Positions 51,790-61,094 are shown, counted from the stretch's first letter. The stretch: 64,000 nucleotides of DNA from CADEED01 sp043747835 (GCA_043747835.1 JAYTOK010000084.1:1-64000); one strand, 5' to 3'. A program made the numbers and translations. Notes: generated by a model from the letters alone, not told the origin.

Positions 51790-54418
51790 CGCTGCCCTCG
51801 AAGATCTCGTCCGGCATTTCCTCGAGCTCGAGTCGCCGGCAGAGGATCGTCAGGTCGCAGTTTCGGCAGACGTCCGGCGCCGGCTGGACGGGAGCGCGAC
51901 CCGCGAGGTAGTCGGACGCGATTCCCTGCAGCGCCTCTATCCACCGCGCGACGTTCGCCTGCCATTCGGCATCGATCTGCTCGGCCGGAAGCTTGTCGGC
52001 GGCGAGGCCTTTCACGCCCGGCAACAACCGTTGGCGGGCGCTGCGCCCCGAGAACTTCGCGCGATCGCCGGCGAGATACACGTTCGCGAGCGCCTGCACG
52101 TCGCGACCGCGCTCCGCGAGCAGATAGGCGATGAGTTGCGGGTCGCGCAACCGGTCGCCGCTCCAGCGCACTGGGCGTGGCTCGCCGGATTTGTAATCGA
52201 GGATCGCGCAGCCACCGCCTTCGATCGTGTCGATGCGGTCGATGCGCAGGGAGAAGCTTCCACCGGCAATCGAGACGTCGCGCGTCGCCTCGAGCGCGGC
52301 AATGCTGAACGCCGTGCGCTCCCGCTCCTTCAGGAGCAGCCGCTCGACGAGACGCTCGAGGCGCATGCGCTCGCGATCCAGGGCATGCATGAGATCGAGC
52401 GGGATCCGGCCGCGGAAGACATACGCCACCGCCGCTTCCACCGCGGACCCGATCATCGGACGAAGCTCGCGCGGATCTTCGCTCGTCACTTTCAGGAGCT
52501 CGTGATTCTGTAGCCGCAGCCATACGAGCTCGAGTGCCTTGTGCAGCAGCATGCCGCGGTCACGCGGATCGATGCCGGGAGCAGGCGATTCGAGCTCGCG
52601 GGCCATCAGCCGGACATCCGCATACGCGCGAAATCCGCATTCCGCCTGCAGCGTGAGCGGGCGCACGCCGCCGGCGACCGGACGCGTGCGATCGATCGGT
52701 GGACCTTTCGAGTCGTCCAGACTCTCCAGCGATTCGGTGCGCAGCAGTTCAGCGAGTGGTTTGGCGACGTGCCCGTCATACGGCGACGTGTCGAGACGCG
52801 CCAGCAATGGACTCACACCGCGGTGCGCGTCGCCATCGAGCCGGCCCCAGGAACAGACGAGCTGGTCCGTCGAACCGCGCCAGTCGTCGAACGAACCACG
52901 CGCGAGTCGCGTCTGCCCCGCCGCGCTCGCCCAGGGAATGCCGGCGGCATTCTGCAGGCGCAGCGGGATGAAGACGTCGGGTCGCGGCGGCGGCGGCCAT
53001 TGCGCGGCATCGAGTCCCGCGACCCAGATGCCGTCGAAGCGAACGAGGGGATCGTCGTGAGAATCCGTGAGCGTGATCGGCGCGGCGACGCTCGCCGGGT
53101 CGAAGCTGCGCTCCGCCGCGAGATCGCTGAGTGTTTCGACCGCCGCAGCGGCCGTGGCACGAGGCAGCCAGGAGCCGAGCGCGGAATATTCATCGAGCAA
53201 CGAATGCCAACGGGCCACCGTCTGCTGCTCGTCGCTGCGCAGGGCGCGCGTGCCATGCCATCCGGTGGCGCACAGTGCGGCGAGCAGGCGTGGCGACCAT
53301 TCCGCGGGCGATCGTCTCTCGCCCGCCAGCAGTTCGAGAGAGCGGCGCAACTGCGCTGCGAGCGTGGCCGCCGCTTCACCGCGCCCGGGCGCGTCGAGGA
53401 ACGCGGCGAGCTCGGCCGCGTCATAGTCGAGCTGCCGTCCGTCGCGCAGAGCCGCTTCGAGCGCCGCGCCCCCGAATACGTCGCTCGCATCGCGAAACGG
53501 CAGCCGCAGCCAGCGCACGATGTCGTTGAACGTCAGCCGGCTCGTGAGCAATCGCAGGCTGAGCAGCGCATGCGCGATGAGCGGGAAATCCGTGAGCGGC
53601 TGTCCGCCTTCGATGGCGAACACGGTCGAAAAGCGCCGTGCTTCCGTGGCTATCCACTCGCCGGGGGTGAGGGCCTGAGAGAGCACGCGCTCGTATGCGC
53701 GGCGACGCGCGCGCACTCGGGCATCGACGATGAGCAACCGCCTGCGCGGATCCTGTTCGAGATGCGCGCGACACCAGCCCGCGATGAGCTCGATCTCATG
53801 ATCGTCGTTCTCCGCCGTCGCAATCGACACCGGACTTCGCGCGGAAACGTCGCGCGACACCACCGTGGCGCCGAGGCGCGTGAGCGCGGCCGCCGGAACC
53901 GGCGGTAAGGCGCCGAAGCCCGCGGCGATCCATTCGCCTGGTGACGACCCGAGTGAGCCCAACCAGTCGCGCAACGGCTTTCGCCGCTCGCGTGTCGCCA
54001 GCGCCCGCAATTCCCGCAGCGTCGACGAGAGCAGTTCCGCCTCGGGCGATGCGCCCAGAGCCGCGGCGCTCGTCGGAATACTCCACTCGGCCGCCGTGCG
54101 CACGGCCGCGAGCAGCGCGCGCGCTTCGGCGATCCCGCCCGCGTCGCGACGCAGCTCGCGGATTTGCGCCCACTCGGCCTCGGCGGGAAGGAGCCCATCA
54201 GGGATCCCGTCGTTTGCGTGCTGTTCGCGCACGAGAGTTTCCGCGAGCTGCGCAAGAGTGACGATGCGCGGCGTCGACCAGACCTTGCGCCCGGCCGCGC
54301 GTTGTTCCTCCGCCCACGCCGCACGTAGCGCGGACTGACGCTGGCTCGTCGGCACGACGATCCCGGCGCCGGCGCTGAGAGCCGTGGAGATTTCGGAAGG
54401 AACTCTCTTGTCGTTCAA
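51782..54418 (-). CDS. AddB-like PD-(D/E)XK nuclease
   Basis: The 878-residue partner of the AddA-like protein starts at TTG 54418 (LNDKRVPSEISTALS), since no ATG or GTG fits before GIVVPTSQRQSALRAAW, the usual opening of this family. The central part is an inactivated helicase fold (FDGIWVAGLDAAQWPPPPRPD). The C-terminal nuclease has ILDYKSGEPRPVRW with the catalytic Asp and Lys. Four cysteines (one in QAECGFRAYAD, three in VCRNCDLTILC) are placed as in AddB iron-sulfur nucleases. It follows the aminotransferase gene by 23 bases. Confidence 0.85.
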   Translation of the reverse strand: MNDKRVPSEISTALSAGAGIVVPTSQRQSALRAAWAEEQRAAGRKVWSTPRIVTLAQLAETLVREQHANDGIPDGLLPAEAEWAQIRELRRDAGGIAEARALLAAVRTAAEWSIPTSAAALGASPEAELLSSTLRELRALATRERRKPLRDWLGSLGSSPGEWIAAGFGALPPVPAAALTRLGATVVSRDVSARSPVSIATAENDDHEIELIAGWCRAHLEQDPRRRLLIVDARVRARRRAYERVLSQALTPGEWIATEARRFSTVFAIEGGQPLTDFPLIAHALLSLRLLTSRLTFNDIVRWLRLPFRDASDVFGGAALEAALRDGRQLDYDAAELAAFLDAPGRGEAAATLAAQLRRSLELLAGERRSPAEWSPRLLAALCATGWHGTRALRSDEQQTVARWHSLLDEYSALGSWLPRATAAAAVETLSDLAAERSFDPASVAAPITLTDSHDDPLVRFDGIWVAGLDAAQWPPPPRPDVFIPLRLQNAAGIPWASAAGQTRLARGSFDDWRGSTDQLVCSWGRLDGDAHRGVSPLLARLDTSPYDGHVAKPLAELLRTESLESLDDSKGPPIDRTRPVAGGVRPLTLQAECGFRAYADVRLMARELESPAPGIDPRDRGMLLHKALELVWLRLQNHELLKVTSEDPRELRPMIGSAVEAAVAYVFRGRIPLDLMHALDRERMRLERLVERLLLKERERTAFSIAALEATRDVSIAGGSFSLRIDRIDTIEGGGCAILDYKSGEPRPVRWSGDRLRDPQLIAYLLAERGRDVQALANVYLAGDRAKFSGRSARQRLLPGVKGLAADKLPAEQIDAEWQANVARWIEALQGIASDYLAGRAPVQPAPDVCRNCDLTILCRRLELEEMPDEIFEGSDE

Positions 54419-54441
54419 TAGCTTGCGAAGGCTATCTTTCG

Positions 54442-55716
54442 CTACTTGAAGCGCGACTCCGCGTGCACGACGCGGGTCTTGTCGCCCGCGGGGCGGCTGG
54501 CATACGCCGCGAGCAACTCTTCGATGCGCGCGAAGACTTTCTTGAGCAGCGAGGCCTCGGGTAGCAACGTCGTGCGGAAGTGGTCGCGGTACGGGACGTT
54601 GAAGCTGGTCCCCGGTGCGAGCAACACGTGCTTCTGTTCGAGCAGATCGAGCGCGAAAGTCTGATCGTCGAAGTCCGGAAGCTCCTCCGTCTTCACGCGC
54701 ACGAACGCGTACATCGATCCTTTCGGGGGCGCGAGTTGCAGGAAGCGGCTCGACGCAGTCGCCTCGAGGATGGCACGCCGCGATTCGTATAGGCGGCCAC
54801 CGGGCGCGAGCAGTTCCTTGACGCTCTGGTAGCCGCCGAGCGCCGTCTGCACGGCCCACTGAGCCGGCACGTTCGAACAGAGCCGCAACGACGAGAGTAG
54901 CTCGAGCCCGGATAGATAGTCGCCCGCGCCGCGCAGATTGCCGGAAAACACCGCCCAGCCGACGCGGTACCCGCAGGCGCGATAGATCTTCGACAAGCCG
55001 GACATCGAGCAGCACAGCGTGTCCCTGACGAGCGTCGCCATCGGCACCGACTCGACGCCGTCGTAGGTCATCTGGTCGTAGATCTCGTCGCTGAAGACGA
55101 TGAGACCTTTGCGCTCCGCGAGACGCGCGATGGCTTCGCAGACGGCGCGGGAATAAACCGCGCCGGTCGGGTTGTTCGGATTGATGACGACGATGGCGCG
55201 CGTCTTGCGCGTCACCAGCGCCTCGATTTCCTGCGGGTCGGGAACAAAATCGTTCTCCGGCTTGCACGGGTAGTAAACCGCTTTGCCGCCGTTCAACGTG
55301 ACCGCGGCCGACCAGAGTGGATAGTCAGGGCTCGGGATCAGCACTTCGTCGCCTGGGTTCAGCAACGCGCGCAGCGAGAGATCGATGAGCTCGCTCACGC
55401 CGTTGCCGATGAACACCTCTTCCGCGCTCACGCCAGTCACGCCGCGCATCTGCTGCTGCATCACGACGGCTTCGCGGGCCGGGAAGATGCCCTTCTGGTG
55501 GCAATAACCTTCCGCCACCGGCATGTTCTCGATCATCGCGAGGCGCATGGTTTCGGGCGTGCGAAAACCGAACGCGCCCGGATTGCCGATGTTCAGCGGG
55601 ACGATCTCGTAGCCCTGTCGTTCGAGTTCCTGCGCACGACGGGCGAGACGCCCACGGATCTCGTATTTGACGTGGCGCAGGCCTTCACTCGGGCGAATCT
55701 GGGTTTCGTGCGACAT
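54442..55716 (-). CDS. alaA: Alanine aminotransferase-like (AlaA type)
   Basis: This fold-type I PLP enzyme has 424 residues. The PLP lysine is in SMSGLSKIYRACGYRVGW. Further AlaA features are GLELLSSLRLCSNVPAQWAVQTALGGYQS, shown in part as LCSNVPAQ and TALGGYQS, with PGGRLYESRR after. Substrate residues NPNNPTGAVYS and DEIYDQMTYDG are conserved. The likely reaction is glutamate-pyruvate transamination giving alanine. It lies 27 bases after the ABC ATPase gene on the same strand. Confidence 0.82.
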   Translation of the reverse strand: MSHETQIRPSEGLRHVKYEIRGRLARRAQELERQGYEIVPLNIGNPGAFGFRTPETMRLAMIENMPVAEGYCHQKGIFPAREAVVMQQQMRGVTGVSAEEVFIGNGVSELIDLSLRALLNPGDEVLIPSPDYPLWSAAVTLNGGKAVYYPCKPENDFVPDPQEIEALVTRKTRAIVVINPNNPTGAVYSRAVCEAIARLAERKGLIVFSDEIYDQMTYDGVESVPMATLVRDTLCCSMSGLSKIYRACGYRVGWAVFSGNLRGAGDYLSGLELLSSLRLCSNVPAQWAVQTALGGYQSVKELLAPGGRLYESRRAILEATASSRFLQLAPPKGSMYAFVRVKTEELPDFDDQTFALDLLEQKHVLLAPGTSFNVPYRDHFRTTLLPEASLLKKVFARIEELLAAYASRPAGDKTRVVHAESRFK

Positions 55717-55743
55717 GGGCGGAAGGATAACGCGACGAGCGCC

Positions 55744-57528
55744 TCAAGTCGCGAGGTCGCGCCACCGCCAGCAGGCCACCTCGCGCGATTTTCCCGCCGC
55801 CTCCGGCTCTGGACGCCGTTCGGCGCATGCCGGCATCGCCGCCGGGCAGCGAGTGCGGAACTCGCACCCCGAGGGCCGTTCCAGTGCGGAGGGCGTTTCG
55901 CCCGGGATGACCGCGGCGGCTAACTGCCCGCGCGCCGCATCCGGCGAGAGCCGCGGTACGGACTCTAACAACAGGCGCGTGTAGGGGTGCCGCGGCGCGG
56001 CGAAGACTTCGTCGACCGGCCCCGCTTCGACGATTCGCCCCAGGTACATCACGAGCACCCGTTCGCACAGCCGGCGCACGACGGCCAGGTTGTGGCTCAC
56101 GAACACGATCGCGGTGCCCGCGCGCTTGAACTCCGCGAGCAATTCCAGCACCTGCGCCTGGATCGAGACGTCGAGCGCGCTCACGGCCTCGTCGCAGACG
56201 AGCAGCTTGGGTTCGAGGATCATCGCGCGCGCGATCGCGACGCGCTGGCACTGCCCGCCCGACAACTCGCGAGCGCCGCGGTTCGCGTACTCGGCACCGA
56301 GACCGACCTTGCCCAGCAGTTGCGATACGCGCGCTGCGCGTTCGGTGCGCGTCATCTCCGGTCGCAAAGCGCGCAACGGCTCGGCGACGATGTCCGCGAC
56401 CGTCATCGACGGATCGAGGCTCGCGAGCGGATCCTGGAACACGATCTGCACGCCCGCCCGGCGCGAACGCAACGCCTGGGGCCCAAGCCCGCTCACATCC
56501 GCGCCGAGCCAGACGATTTCGCCGGCACTCGCGGGACCGAGCCTGAGCAGCGCGCGCACGAGCGACGACTTTCCGCAGCCGGATTCGCCGACGAGACCTA
56601 CGGCTTCGCCTGCGCCGACTTCGAACGACACATCGTCGACCGCGGTCAGCGATGCCCGACGGAGCGCGCCCGCGCGGATTTCGTGGCGAACCCCGACGTG
56701 GCGCACCACGAGCGGCGGCGTCCCGGAGGAATCGCCCGACGTGCGCGTCACTCGCGCCTCGTCGATGCGAGGCGTCGCGGCGAGCAACGAACGCGTGTAG
56801 TCGTGACGCGGGGCGCTCAGCAGTTCTCGCACGGCGCCCTGCTCCACGACGACGCCGTCGCGCATCACCGCGACATCGTCGGCCAGTGCCGCGATGACGC
56901 CCATGTCGTGCGTGACGACGGCGAGCGTCAGATTGCGTTCGGCCATCAATTGCCGGAGCAGCACGAGGATCTGCGCTTGCACCGACACATCGAGCGCGGT
57001 CGTCGGTTCGTCCGCGACGAGCAACTCCGGGTCGCCCGCGAGCGCGCCCGCGATCATCGCGCGCTGACGCATGCCGCCGGACAACTCGTGCGGGTACTGC
57101 CGCAGGCGGCGCGGCACGTCCGTCATGCGCACCTGGTCGAGAAGACGCGCTGCCTCTTTCCGCGCGTCCCGAGCGCTCATGCCGCGGTGTTCGATCAGCG
57201 GTTCGGCGACCTGCTGGCCGATCGTCAGGTGAGGCGTCAGTGCCGTCACGGGATCCTGGAAGATCATCGCGATGCGCCGGCCGCGAAGCGCTGTCGCACC
57301 GCCGCCGAGCAGCGAGGCCTCTGCGAGTTGCGCGCGGCCCGAGACGCGCGCGTTCGCGGGCAGGAGCCCGAGCAATGCGAGGAAGACCTGCGACTTACCC
57401 GCGCCGGATTCGCCGATGATCCCGAGACAGCGGCCGCGCGCGATGTCGAACGACACGTCGCGCACCACTGCCCGGCCGCCGTACTCGACACGCAGATCGG
57501 CGACCGCGAGCAACGCGCGCTCACTCAT
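55744..57528 (-). CDS. Peptide ABC transporter, fused two-domain ATPase (YejF/DppDF type)
   Basis: The 594-residue protein holds two complete ATPases. The first has Walker A GESGAGKS, signature ELSGGMRQRAMIAGALAG and Walker B LLVADEPTTALDVS. The second has GESGCGKS, ELSGGQCQRVAIARAM and LLVCDEAVSALDVS, where Ala replaces the usual Pro after Glu. A C-terminal oligopeptide-transporter motif with cysteines (CEFRTRCPAAMPAC) is present. It powers the permeases upstream in the same operon. Start MSERALL at 57528 overlaps the permease stop by 8 bases. A start five codons earlier at 57543 is possible. Confidence 0.9.
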   Translation of the reverse strand: MSERALLAVADLRVEYGGRAVVRDVSFDIARGRCLGIIGESGAGKSQVFLALLGLLPANARVSGRAQLAEASLLGGGATALRGRRIAMIFQDPVTALTPHLTIGQQVAEPLIEHRGMSARDARKEAARLLDQVRMTDVPRRLRQYPHELSGGMRQRAMIAGALAGDPELLVADEPTTALDVSVQAQILVLLRQLMAERNLTLAVVTHDMGVIAALADDVAVMRDGVVVEQGAVRELLSAPRHDYTRSLLAATPRIDEARVTRTSGDSSGTPPLVVRHVGVRHEIRAGALRRASLTAVDDVSFEVGAGEAVGLVGESGCGKSSLVRALLRLGPASAGEIVWLGADVSGLGPQALRSRRAGVQIVFQDPLASLDPSMTVADIVAEPLRALRPEMTRTERAARVSQLLGKVGLGAEYANRGARELSGGQCQRVAIARAMILEPKLLVCDEAVSALDVSIQAQVLELLAEFKRAGTAIVFVSHNLAVVRRLCERVLVMYLGRIVEAGPVDEVFAAPRHPYTRLLLESVPRLSPDAARGQLAAAVIPGETPSALERPSGCEFRTRCPAAMPACAERRPEPEAAGKSREVACWRWRDLAT

Positions 57529-58348
57529 CGCGCACCCCGCCATTGCGTTCGCCGGCTAGAGCGGCGCGCAGACTGTCGCCGAGCAGATTGAACGCGAGGA
57601 GCAGGATCGTGAGCGCGGTCGCCGGCACGAGGAGCATCCACGGCGCCGTCTCCATCTCTTGCGCGCCCGTGTTGATGAGGCTGCCCAGACTCGCGGCGGG
57701 CTCCTGCACCCCGAGCCCGAGGAACGAAAGGAAACTCTCGAAGAGAATCATCTGCGGAATCGTGAGCGTCGCGTAAGCGATCACCGCGCCGGCAACGTTC
57801 GGCACGATGTGCCGCCAGAGGATCGCGGGCGTGCGCACGCCGCTCGCGATCGCCGCGTCGATGAACTCGCGGCGCCGCAACGCCAGCGTCTGACCGCGAA
57901 CGATGCGCGCCATCGTGAGCCAGCCGACGGCGCCGATGGCGATGAACAGCGCAATGATGCTGCCACGCGCGAAGACCGACGACAGGATGATGACGATGAA
58001 CACGTACGGCAGCGCGTACACGATGTCGACGAAGCGCATCATCAGGGAGTCGATACGCCCGCCCAGGTATCCCGCGGTTGCTCCGTAGGCGACGCCGATG
58101 CAAACGCTGACGATCGCACTCAGCACGCCGATCAGCAGCGACACTCGCAATGCCTGCATGCAGCGCGCGAACAGATCGCGGCCGAGACGATCGGTGCCGA
58201 GCCAGTGCGCGTCGGTGAAGGTGGGGCTCGCCGCGAGGTGGCGCCAGTCGAGGAAGTCGTGGCTGTACGGCGTGATCCACGGAGCGACCAGCGCCACCGC
58301 GGCAAGCAATCCGAGCACGATGAGCGCCGCGCGCGTTCGGCTCGTCAC
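57521..58348 (-). CDS. Peptide ABC transporter permease (DppC/YejE type)
   Basis: This inner-membrane permease has about 275 residues from GTG 58348, which overlaps the upstream permease stop as GTGA. An ATG at 58375 would add nine residues. DppC-type N-terminus with DAHWLGTDRLGRDLFARCM, then the permease EAA loop REFIDAAIASGVRTPAILWRHIVPN. The final segment has SFLSFLGLGVQEPAASLGSLI. Confidence 0.9.
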   Translation of the reverse strand: MTSRTRAALIVLGLLAAVALVAPWITPYSHDFLDWRHLAASPTFTDAHWLGTDRLGRDLFARCMQALRVSLLIGVLSAIVSVCIGVAYGATAGYLGGRIDSLMMRFVDIVYALPYVFIVIILSSVFARGSIIALFIAIGAVGWLTMARIVRGQTLALRRREFIDAAIASGVRTPAILWRHIVPNVAGAVIAYATLTIPQMILFESFLSFLGLGVQEPAASLGSLINTGAQEMETAPWMLLVPATALTILLLAFNLLGDSLRAALAGERNGGVRDE

Positions 58349-59268
58349 GCGAGCCTGACTCGCGGGTCCAGCCATGCGTACAGCAGGTCCGCGATCAGAT
58401 TGCAGACCAGCGTGAAGACACCGTAGACGAGGATCATGCCCATCACGAGCGTGTAGTCGCGATCGATCGCACCCTGCACGAGAAACCGCCCCGACCCCGG
58501 CAACCCGAACACGGACTCGACCACGAGCGAGCCGGTGAGCACGAACGCGATGGCGGGACCGAGATAGCTCACGACCGGCATCAGCGCCGGCCGCAACGCG
58601 TGGCGCATGAGCACGACGCGCGTCGGCAACCCTTTTGCTTTCGCGGTGCGCACGAAGTTTGACTGCAGCACTTCGTGCATGCTCGTGCGCATCAGTCGCG
58701 CGGTGTATGCGGCCACGGGCAGTGCGAGCGTGACCACCGGCAACACCAGAAAGCTCGGATTCCACGGCTCGTAACCCGCGATCCTGAAGATTGGCCAGTA
58801 GATCCCGAACAGGAGCGCGAGCACCGGGCCCACGACGAATCCGGGCAGTACGACCCCGAGCAAGGCGCTACCCATCAGCGCATGGTCCGTCCACGAGTTC
58901 GCGCGCCACGCCGCCCACGCACCGAGCGGCACGCCCACGAGAAACGCAAGGATCGCCGCGGCGAATCCGATAGTTAGGCTGAGCGGCAGTCCGCCCGCGA
59001 TCAGTTCCGTCACGCGAAAGTCCTTGTAGCGGAACGATGGCCCAAGGTCGCCGCGCGCGAGACCCGCGAGATACCGGCCGTACTGGGTCACGAGCGGCTG
59101 GTCGAGCCCGAACGCAGCGTCGAGGTTCGCGCGAATCGCGGGCGACAGCACCTGCTCCTGGTCGAAAGGACCGCCGGGCGCGAGGCGGATGATGAAGAAC
59201 GACACCGTGACGAGCACGAGCAAGGTCGGCACCAGACCCAGGAGCCTTCGCACCGCGAAACCGATCAT
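58345..59268 (-). CDS. Peptide ABC transporter permease (DppB/YejB type)
   Basis: The 307-residue permease starts with LGLVPTLLVLVTVSFFIIRLAPGGPFDQE, the usual DppB opening (visible part LVTVSFFIIRLAPGGPFDQ). The EAA loop reads NFVRTAKAKGLPTRVVLMRHALRP. It is the first gene of the importer operon. No substrate-binding protein gene is adjacent, so the periplasmic receptor must be elsewhere. Confidence 0.9.
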   Translation of the reverse strand: MIGFAVRRLLGLVPTLLVLVTVSFFIIRLAPGGPFDQEQVLSPAIRANLDAAFGLDQPLVTQYGRYLAGLARGDLGPSFRYKDFRVTELIAGGLPLSLTIGFAAAILAFLVGVPLGAWAAWRANSWTDHALMGSALLGVVLPGFVVGPVLALLFGIYWPIFRIAGYEPWNPSFLVLPVVTLALPVAAYTARLMRTSMHEVLQSNFVRTAKAKGLPTRVVLMRHALRPALMPVVSYLGPAIAFVLTGSLVVESVFGLPGSGRFLVQGAIDRDYTLVMGMILVYGVFTLVCNLIADLLYAWLDPRVRLA

Positions 59269-59307
59269 CGGCGGCCTTCTCCGCTATCGAACACGTCCCG
59301 AACTCCC

Positions 59308-59313
59308 TATAAA
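59308..59313 (+). promoter_or_regulatory. -10 element (TATAAA) immediately before etfB
   Basis: TATAAA lies 8 bases before ATG 59322 (5 before an in-frame GTG). The expected transcription start would coincide with the start codon, and no ribosome site is present. No good -35 is seen. Confidence 0.4.
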
Positions 59314-59321
59314 CTCACGTG

Positions 59322-60089
59322 ATGGAAACCGCACAGAATCCGCGCCGAATTCTCGTCGCAATCAAACGCGTCGTCGACTACAACGTTCGAGTCCGGGTCA
59401 AGCCCGACGGCTCGGGCGTCGTGCTCGACGGCGTCAAGCTCAGCATCAATCCCTTCGACCAGATCGCGATCGAGGAAGCGCTGCGCGTGAAGGAAGCCGG
59501 CCGCGCCGACGAAGTGGTCGTCGCGACGATTGGCCCCGCCGATTGCCAGGCCACGCTGCGCAACGCGCTGTCGATGGGTGCGCAGCGCGCGTTGCATGTC
59601 GTGACGGACGCGCCGCTCGAGCCACTGGCGAACGCACGCGTGCTGCTCAAGCTCGTCGAGCGCGAACAACCGTTTCTCGTGATCCTGGGCAAACAGGCCA
59701 TCGACGACGACAACAATCAGACGGGCCAGATGTTGGCTGCACTCTGGAATCGCCCCCAGGCCACTTTCGCATCGAAGCTCGAGCTGACAGACAAGTCCGC
59801 CAAGGTCACCCGTGAAGTCGACGCAGGCCTCGAGACGCTGGAAGTCGATCTCCCCGCCGTCATCACCACTGACCTGCGCCTCAACGAGCCGCGCTTCGTG
59901 AAACTGCCGGACATCATGAAGGCTAAGACGAAGCCGCTGACGACGATCCCGCTGGCGGAGGTTCACGCTGGCGGCGCCGCGCGAGTCAAAGTCACGAAAA
60001 CCGAGCCGCCCGCGGGCCGGCAGAAGGGAATCATGGTCAAGGACACAGCGGAGCTCTTCGCGGAACTCCACAAGCGGGGGCTCGTATGA
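59322..60089 (+). CDS. etfB: Electron transfer flavoprotein beta subunit
   Basis: EtfB holds AMP and, with EtfA, moves electrons from acyl-CoA dehydrogenases to ETF-ubiquinone oxidoreductase. The 255-residue protein has ILVAIKRVVDYNVRVRVKPDG at the start. The family signature appears in VDLPAVITTDLRLNEPRFVKLPDIMKAKTKPL, seen in part as LRLNEPRFVKLPDIMKAK. ATG 59322 is chosen, and GTG 59319 is the codon before. It overlaps etfA by 4 bases. It serves the beta-oxidation genes spread over this window. Confidence 0.95.
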   Translation: METAQNPRRILVAIKRVVDYNVRVRVKPDGSGVVLDGVKLSINPFDQIAIEEALRVKEAGRADEVVVATIGPADCQATLRNALSMGAQRALHVVTDAPLEPLANARVLLKLVEREQPFLVILGKQAIDDDNNQTGQMLAALWNRPQATFASKLELTDKSAKVTREVDAGLETLEVDLPAVITTDLRLNEPRFVKLPDIMKAKTKPLTTIPLAEVHAGGAARVKVTKTEPPAGRQKGIMVKDTAELFAELHKRGLV

Positions 60090-61054
60090 CGAGCGTTCTC
60101 ATCGTCGCCGAACATGCCGGCGGAAAACTCAACACGTCCACCGCGAAGTGCGTGAAGGCTGCGAGCAGCTTGAATGGCGCGGCCAATTCTTCAATTGAAA
60201 TCGTGGTCGCCGTCTTCGCCGCGCCGGGCTCGCCCGTTGCCGCCCAAACAGCGCAGCTCGCCGGCGTCACGCGAGTGCTCGATGTCGCGCTTGCCGCCAA
60301 CGAGCATCAGCTCGCGGCGACGCTCGCACCGCAAGTCGCGGAACTCGCGGCGCAGTCAACGCACGTGTTCGGTCCGTCGACGACCTTCGGCAAGGATCTG
60401 ATGCCGCGAGTCGCAGCCCTGCTCGACGCGCCGCAAATCTCCGATGTGATGACGCTCGAAAGCCCCACGCGTTTCCGCCGGCCCATCTACGCGGGCAACG
60501 CGATCACGACCGTGGAAGTCGCCGCGGGCACGAAGATCGTCGCGACGATCCGCATCGCCTCGTTCGAAGCCGCCGCGGGCGGCGGCAGCGCGAAGGTCGA
60601 ATCCGTGACACCGAAAGCCGAGCTGCCGTCGCACACGCGTTTCGTCGGGCTCGCCGCCGCGGGCGGTGATCGTCCGGATCTGCAAAGCGCGTCGAAGGTG
60701 ATCTCGGGCGGCCGCGCGCTCGCGAGCGCGGATGCGTTCAAGGTCATCTACTCGCTCGCCGACAAGATCGGCGCGGCCGTCGGCGCCTCGCGCGCCGCGG
60801 TGGACGCGGGCTATGTGCCGAGCGACATGCAGGTGGGGCAGACGGGCAAGATCATCGCGCCCGAGCTCTACATCGCGATCGGCATCTCCGGCGCGATCCA
60901 GCATCTGACGGGCATCAAGGATGCACGCACTATTGTTGCTATCAACAAGGACGCCGAAGCGCCGATCTTCGAGGTTGCCGACCTCGGAATCGTCGGCGAC
61001 CTCTTCACGATCGTTCCGGAGCTGGAGAAGTTGATCGTCGAGAGCCGAAAGTAG
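60086..61054 (+). CDS. etfA: Electron transfer flavoprotein alpha subunit
   Basis: EtfA carries the FAD of the flavoprotein. The 322-residue protein has an N-terminal alpha/beta domain and the C-terminal FAD domain: GAAVGASRAAVDAGYVPSDMQVGQTGK, seen in part as GASRAAVDAGYVP, then PELYIAIGISGAIQHLTGIK and VAINKDAEAPIFEVADLGIV. ATG overlaps the etfB stop. A 23-base palindrome follows the stop. Confidence 0.95.
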   Translation: MTSVLIVAEHAGGKLNTSTAKCVKAASSLNGAANSSIEIVVAVFAAPGSPVAAQTAQLAGVTRVLDVALAANEHQLAATLAPQVAELAAQSTHVFGPSTTFGKDLMPRVAALLDAPQISDVMTLESPTRFRRPIYAGNAITTVEVAAGTKIVATIRIASFEAAAGGGSAKVESVTPKAELPSHTRFVGLAAAGGDRPDLQSASKVISGGRALASADAFKVIYSLADKIGAAVGASRAAVDAGYVPSDMQVGQTGKIIAPELYIAIGISGAIQHLTGIKDARTIVAINKDAEAPIFEVADLGIVGDLFTIVPELEKLIVESRK

Positions 61055-61071
61055 CGAGGGGGCCGGAGAAA

Positions 61072-61094
61072 GGGACAGACTTGAAGTCTGTCCC
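61072..61094 (+). repeat. Perfect palindrome between etfA and the peroxiredoxin gene
   Basis: GGGACAGACTT (61072-61082) and AAGTCTGTCCC (61084-61094) are perfect inverted arms around one G. GCCGG (61062-61066) and CCGGC (61094-61098) flank it. It lies between convergent genes and can end both transcripts. It resembles the element at 16729-16756 in place and left edge (AAAGGG). Confidence 0.8.
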
